Assembly (NCBI GenBank): GCA_903871935.1
Contig: CAIQIQ010000071.1
Coordinates: 1 to 34,897 of the forward strand
DNA: 34,897 bases
Direction: 5' to 3'
From: an uncultured Phycisphaerales bacterium
GTDB taxonomy: Bacteria; Planctomycetota; Phycisphaerae; Tepidisphaerales; Tepidisphaeraceae
Of this stretch, positions 31,468 through 34,897 are shown one piece after another. The position numbers were made by a program, and so were the translations under genes. A model generated the notes under the pieces. The model did no database searches. It saw nothing but the letters and a program-made list of their open reading frames with translations, and was not told the origin of the DNA. The stretch's first letter is position 1, and every line of letters begins with the position of its first letter.

Positions 31468-31878
31468 ATGAAGGCTTGTCGAGAATGCCAACATCAAGTG
31501 TCAGAGCAGGCAACAGCATGTCCTCAGTGCGGTGCTCCATTCCCCGCCCGAGAGAAATGGGATGGTTATGGATTTGAATACAAGTCGCGCATGACCATTC
31601 TTGGACTCCCCTTGCTCCATATCTCATTCAAGTATCGGCCGAACCGCGTTCCCGTACCAGCCAAAGGTGTCATTGCCATAGGGCAGTTTGCCTGCGGCAT
31701 TCTGACCATTTCACAGTTTGGAATCGGCGTGGTGAGTATCAGCCAGTTCACGATTGCCGGCTGGGCGTTGGCCCAGTTCGCGGTCGCGTATTCAATGATC
31801 GCCCAGATCGGCATCTTCGTTCATGAAGGCCACGGCCAGATAGTTAAGAGCATCGCCGAATTGATGAGGATGCTCTAA
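31468..31878 (+). CDS. Zinc-ribbon protein with ten-residue hydrophobic repeats
   Basis: This 136-residue protein starts at ATG 31468. A zinc ribbon (Cys4, Cys7, Cys18, Cys21; CREC...CPQC) opens it. A linker with 'YGFEYKSRMTILGLPLLHIS' follows. From about residue 72 to 121 come five consecutive ten-residue units of the form (I/V)xx(I/L)(S/G/A)QFxIx, such as ILTISQFGIG and VVSISQFTIA. The repeat has Gln-Phe at fixed spacing, as in solenoid or membrane-associated beta repeats. No enzyme motif is seen. A similar zinc ribbon plus 'IGQ(F/L)A.G' repeat architecture exists in uncharacterised bacterial proteins. A hairpin follows six bases after the stop. Confidence 0.75.
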   Translation: MKACRECQHQVSEQATACPQCGAPFPAREKWDGYGFEYKSRMTILGLPLLHISFKYRPNRVPVPAKGVIAIGQFACGILTISQFGIGVVSISQFTIAGWALAQFAVAYSMIAQIGIFVHEGHGQIVKSIAELMRML

Positions 31879-31884
31879 AGTGGC

Positions 31885-31903
31885 CCGACTCCTGCGGAGT
31901 CGG
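31885..31903. terminator. GACTCC hairpin repeat, copy 2 (likely terminator)
   Basis: The 8-bp stem and TGC loop are identical to 30205-30223. It sits six bases after the zinc-ribbon stop, is followed by TTCTTCG, and lies between convergent genes. A terminator role is likely here. Confidence 0.6.
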
Positions 31904-31944
31904 TTCTTCGCCCTCAATACGATGCAACAAAAGCGACTCTCCCC

Positions 31945-33000
31945 TCACTTCGCTTTGCCGCCGCGAACCTTGTCGTCCACCCGCTGCGATTCCGAGATGT
32001 CCCAGTACAGCTCATGCACTCCCAGTTCCCGGTACATGCTGCCGATCGAACGCTTCGGATCGTTTGACCAGAACACCCCGCCGTCTTCACGTACGCTGTA
32101 CACGTAGCCCACCTTGTCGCCAAACTTCTTGCTCATCGCCTCGCCATCCTGCAATTCCTCCGACCAGCCCAACAGCGCATAGGAAAGATCGATCTCAGAC
32201 ACCATCACGCGGCCGCTGGTCATTTGTGCGGCCGTCATCCCCAACGGGTTAAACAGCGTCACATTATCCCGCACCGTGCTCGTGATCACCCAGTAGTTGT
32301 TCCGCACGGCGTGCGCGGCAATGCGGATGGTCGCCGGCGAAGCGCTGGGCGAAGCCACGATTTCCGCCCCCTTTTTCGCCAGGACATCCCATCCCTCGTT
32401 GTAAGACATGTCCCAGCAGATCTGGATTCCCAGTTTCCCAAAGTCGCAGTTGAACACCGGGTATTCCGCCCCCGGTACTTCTCCGCATTCCAGTGTCTCC
32501 TTTTCGTCCAACACGACCGGGTGTACCTTCCGATAGATCCCGAACACCTTGCCCGCGCGGTCGAACAGCACCGCCGCGTTGAACACTTTCTCCCCTTCCG
32601 ACAGGATCATGGGCACAATCACATACGCCCCCGCCTTTTTCGCCGCCCCGCCCATGCGCCCCCCAACCACTCCTTCCAACTTGACCGCCAGCGCCTGGCC
32701 ATTGCCCTGTGCCTGGGAAATCGCAAACTCGGGCAGCACGATCAGATCGGCCCTGCGCCCCGCGTACTTCATCGCCGCCTGTTGCGATGCCTCTTCGATG
32801 ACTTCTTCCGCAAGTTGCAACCGCTCATCCACCGTCCCTCCAAACCGCTGCATCACCGACGCCACGATCACTTTCCGCGGCAGCGTGTCGGCCTTCGATC
32901 TCACCGCACCGCCATTGGTCGCCGCCATTGCACAACCTCCCAGAATCACTGCCATCGTCGCCATTGCAACACGAAAGATCATTTCCCTGCCAATTCGCAT
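31945..33000 (-). CDS. Carbon-nitrogen hydrolase (nitrilase superfamily) lipoprotein
   Basis: This 351-residue protein is taken from ATG 33000; a GTG nine codons earlier is possible. The N-terminus 'FRVAMATMAVILGGC' is a lipoprotein signal with Cys23, so it is probably anchored outside the cytoplasm. The catalytic triad is Glu91 (VLPEFA), Lys158 (YRKVHP) and Cys195 (QICWDMSYNEG). Further motifs include FNAAVLFDRAGKVFGIY, 'ASPSASPATIRIAAHAVRNN' and the C-terminal 'VSEIDLSYALLG'. Superfamily members hydrolyse nitriles, amides or carbamoyl groups, and the substrate is open. Exported nitrilase-fold lipoproteins are less usual than cytoplasmic ones and may scavenge amides from the surroundings. 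Confidence 0.88.
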   Translation of the reverse strand: MRIGREMIFRVAMATMAVILGGCAMAATNGGAVRSKADTLPRKVIVASVMQRFGGTVDERLQLAEEVIEEASQQAAMKYAGRRADLIVLPEFAISQAQGNGQALAVKLEGVVGGRMGGAAKKAGAYVIVPMILSEGEKVFNAAVLFDRAGKVFGIYRKVHPVVLDEKETLECGEVPGAEYPVFNCDFGKLGIQICWDMSYNEGWDVLAKKGAEIVASPSASPATIRIAAHAVRNNYWVITSTVRDNVTLFNPLGMTAAQMTSGRVMVSEIDLSYALLGWSEELQDGEAMSKKFGDKVGYVYSVREDGGVFWSNDPKRSIGSMYRELGVHELYWDISESQRVDDKVRGGKAK

Positions 33001-33099
33001 CGCCCATTCATCACCGAAACCTGCCACTCAAGCAAGCTCCGCGCCAAGCCGTTTGTGCTTTCTCGTGGCCAATCCTGTTTCTGCTCATTCCAGCGGTTC

Positions 33100-33699
33100 T
33101 CATTCGGCTGGCCTCGCATCGCTTGCGCCAATCGCCGTGCCGCACTCCGGGCAGCGTTCCGAACTGGCGCGCAGATCGTACCCGCACTTGACGCAATGCC
33201 CCTCCGCGAATCGCCGTCGTCCGCGCCAAGCCTTTAACCCCCGCCAGCCAGGATACGCCCCCACAAGCAGCAGCGGCAGCGCCCACGGCATCGTCATCGC
33301 AAACCCATTGCAGGGCTTGGCCGAGACAGCATAGAACGAAAATCCCAGAAAGTGGGGCATACTCGCGGGTGTATAGCCCGATCCGCCGTACCACTTGTCC
33401 CCATTAGTCCAATTCAGCCGAAACCGCCCATCATAGGTGTACCCACTCTGCCTTCGGTTCTCGGCCTCCTCCTGCGCTGTTGAAAACGCAAACTCTGTGG
33501 TGCCCCACGCGAGTGACAACCCGCCATTGCCCGAGGAGAATTGATAGCTCTCCTGTTCATCCGTCGTCGCATTGACCGTTGTGGTCCGGAAATACTGCGC
33601 GAGGTCCGCCACCAGATAGCTGCGTACCCAACCCGCCGCAATCGCCGCCGACAGCAGTACCAACCCGACCATCACGATCCTGCCAATCACTCGTCGCAT
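33100..33699 (-). CDS. Membrane protein with C-terminal zinc ribbon
   Basis: This 199-residue protein is taken from ATG 33699, which has GGGAGGAG just upstream. A frame 11 codons longer is open but lacks this site. One membrane segment lies at about 5-24. An extracytoplasmic region of about 90 residues follows ('YQFSSGNGGLSLAWGTTEFA'), then a second span near 125-150. The C-terminus has Cys169, Cys172, Cys183 and Cys186 in CVKCGYDLRASSERCPECG, a zinc ribbon typical of many planctomycete membrane proteins. Function is unknown. The gene may be co-transcribed with the nitrilase gene 99 bases downstream. Confidence 0.75.
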   Translation of the reverse strand: MRRVIGRIVMVGLVLLSAAIAAGWVRSYLVADLAQYFRTTTVNATTDEQESYQFSSGNGGLSLAWGTTEFAFSTAQEEAENRRQSGYTYDGRFRLNWTNGDKWYGGSGYTPASMPHFLGFSFYAVSAKPCNGFAMTMPWALPLLLVGAYPGWRGLKAWRGRRRFAEGHCVKCGYDLRASSERCPECGTAIGASDARPAE

Positions 33700-33752
33700 G
33701 GCTCCTCCCACACCCAAAGCCGACACGCCCACCCGCGTATTTCAAACACGAA

Positions 33753-34271
33753 TCACGCCAACCTTCGCAAATCCGCATACGCCCCGGCGATCAGATCCTC
33801 CTGCCCAATCGCCAGCCGCGCCATCAACCCTCTGGCCTCATCATGCCCAACCGCCTCATCCTCACCATCCCGCAGTACCACCTCGAGTTCGATGAACTGC
33901 CCCAATCCCTCCACCTCGTCGAAGTGAACCCGTGTCCGCCCGACCATATACAGCGTCCGCCGCTTCTTCACCTCCGTCAGCACCCCCAGCGCCCGCGCAA
34001 GCGCTGCATGCACTTCGCCCGGCCGTTCCACAGGCACCACCACATACGAAGACGTCTTGCTCCCCAATTCGTCCGGCCGGTCGTACTGGATCAGTTCTCC
34101 GTTCCCCTCGCCAAACCGTCTGAGTTTCAATCTCCCATGCGGCACCCTGTAAAACACATCATGTTGCACCAGCAGCCGCGAGCCCGGCCCGTCAGTCGCC
34201 AGCGCCGCCGCCAGCCGCTGCTGCCTCACAAAGTCCCGCGCCACCGCCTTGATCTCAACGTTCCGTGCCAC
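33753..34271 (-). CDS. CYTH domain protein (class IV adenylate cyclase-like)
   Basis: The start is set at GTG 34271, which has a GAGG five bases upstream and directly precedes ARNVEIKA, the usual N-terminus of CYTH proteins (ExExK-like). The longer frame to 34370 is Trp/Gly-rich and improbable. The 172 residues show 'HDVFYRVPHGRLKLRRF' with basic and acidic residues of the triphosphate tunnel, 'ELIQYDRPDELGSKTSSYVV', 'KKRRTLYMVGRTRVHFDEVE' and 'GLGQFIELEVVL'. CYTH enzymes act on triphosphates (class IV adenylate cyclase CyaB, thiamine triphosphatase, inorganic triphosphatase). 'YxRP', 'R.R.H.D.VEGLG.FIE.E' suggest the CyaB type, but activity is unproven. Confidence 0.85.
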   Translation of the reverse strand: MARNVEIKAVARDFVRQQRLAAALATDGPGSRLLVQHDVFYRVPHGRLKLRRFGEGNGELIQYDRPDELGSKTSSYVVVPVERPGEVHAALARALGVLTEVKKRRTLYMVGRTRVHFDEVEGLGQFIELEVVLRDGEDEAVGHDEARGLMARLAIGQEDLIAGAYADLRRLA

Positions 34272-34616
34272 GCGCGCCTCGCCTCCCGTCTCAAAGCCTC
34301 GTCGATTGGATAAACCCTCCCATCCTATCCATCCTCCCCAAAATCTGAAAACAATCTTGGCCGCGCGCAAGTGCCTGTCATTCCTAATCTTCCAGAATCG
34401 ACCCTCTCCAAATCACCCCTATATTATGGAGACACCTGTTCGCCTCCGGCTGCCTTCGCCCTTGTGGTAGCGCAGCAACCCACGCTATTTGACAATCAAA
34501 TACGCCAAACTCCTATCGGAGAAGTAGGCAATGCCGCCCCGAGATGCGCACCGATCTTGAGCATCTTTCCCCTCTTGTACGTATCACGTCACCACGTACT
34601 ACGCGTCTGGTCCGAC
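34272..34616. other. Intergenic region upstream of the CYTH gene
   Basis: No gene is convincing here. A TTGACA at 34489-34494 has no good -10 partner. A short inverted repeat (CTCC-TATC-GGAG) lies near 34510-34522. Nothing else is recognised. Confidence 0.4.
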
Positions 34617-34741
34617 TTATCCACCATCGCCCTGAACTTGCGCACCTCCTCCCCATACCGAGCACAAGTGCCTTTCCGACATGCACTTGCGCGGCCGGTG
34701 GTATCCTCCGCGCAACTTGCGCATCTCCTCACTTATCCACA
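34617..34741 (+). repeat. Intergenic repeat element, copy B, with DnaA-box-like ends
   Basis: This 125-bp stretch starts with TTATCCACC and ends with TTATCCACA (34733-34741). Inside, in the same order as copy A (16194-16320), are GAACTTGCGCACCTCCTC, a CACTTGCG...GGTGGTATCC middle and CAACTTGCGCATCTCCTCAC. The two halves fall in different reading frames, so the conservation is not from a protein. Confidence 0.75.
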
Positions 34742-34796
34742 CCCCGCCCCTTTCTTATCCTTCCTCTTTGGTTGTGCACCTTGGTTGCGCGGATGT

Positions 34797-34897
34797 TGTC
34801 AAGAAGTAGAAATGTCATGGTTTAAGCTCAGATAGAAATGTCATGTTTGTCTGGGCGATTGCCGGGGGTGGGCCGGCCGCTGAGGCGCAGCCGAAGC
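34797..34897 (+). mobile_element. Possible terminal region of a second insertion sequence
   Basis: TAGAAATGTCATG occurs twice as a direct repeat (34807-34819 and 34833-34845, 26 bases apart), just after TGTTGTCAAG. Clustered copies of a 'TAGAAATGTC' type motif are familiar at the ends of IS elements that carry integrase-like transposases. No transposase is visible before the window ends, so this is tentative. Confidence 0.35.

Overview
The window looks like a chromosomal segment from a GC-rich planctomycete, probably Phycisphaerae-like. This is inferred from gene content: a TIGR03790-type secreted protein, a membrane protein with the planctomycete-style CxxCGYDLR zinc ribbon, a formylglycine-type sulfatase, many exported glycosidases, and an infC that reads best from an ATT start codon. 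No rRNA or tRNA gene was seen, so the taxonomy stays an inference.

Layout. 1-1450 is a debris zone. It holds the 5' end of an IS5-type transposase inserted into a small membrane-protein gene, a HigA antitoxin remnant, a small membrane protein, a 48-bp copy of an internal piece of the neighbouring glycosidase gene, and a DUF2442 gene. 1583-4550 (minus) has a GH4 glycosidase, a nucleotidyltransferase-like protein and a membrane protein. 4699-9589 (plus) has a DUF899 thioredoxin-like protein, then three exported carbohydrate-active proteins in a row: a GH51/GH39-like enzyme, a parallel beta-helix protein and a Tat-exported GH5. 9623-12844 has a VOC protein, three phased palindromes, infC, pgsA and uppP. 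13064-14314 is a multi-pass membrane protein.

14494-16124 is an AbiE toxin-antitoxin pair (abiEi-abiEii) with a perfect 14-bp inverted repeat touching the antitoxin start codon. 16527-19233 is a translationally coupled trio (membrane PIN-TRAM protein, ispD, nadC). It is followed by a sugar isomerase-like TIM barrel, a small lipoprotein, lpd and a TIGR03790 protein. 23926-29403 has a minus-strand ADP-forming acyl-CoA synthetase/GNAT fusion, then lipA and a sulfatase. 29424-34271 is a looser region: a nucleotidyltransferase-like protein with altered acidic motif, a coiled-coil protein, small membrane proteins, a zinc-ribbon protein with ten-residue repeats, a nitrilase-family lipoprotein, a zinc-ribbon membrane protein and a CYTH protein. 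The last 100 bases resemble one end of a further insertion sequence.

How the genes relate. The GH4, GH51/39-like, beta-helix and GH5 proteins together suggest plant or algal polysaccharide use: export, cleavage, then intracellular handling of oligosaccharides. lpd and lipA both serve lipoate-dependent dehydrogenase complexes. pgsA, uppP and ispD belong to membrane-lipid and isoprenoid/cell-wall carrier metabolism.

The most unusual non-coding signals are three: three palindromes sharing one 14-bp core with centres exactly 33 bp apart (10102-10189); an about 126-bp intergenic element present twice (16194-16320 and 34617-34741), bounded by TTATCCACA DnaA-box-like sequences; and the AbiE operator-like inverted repeat.
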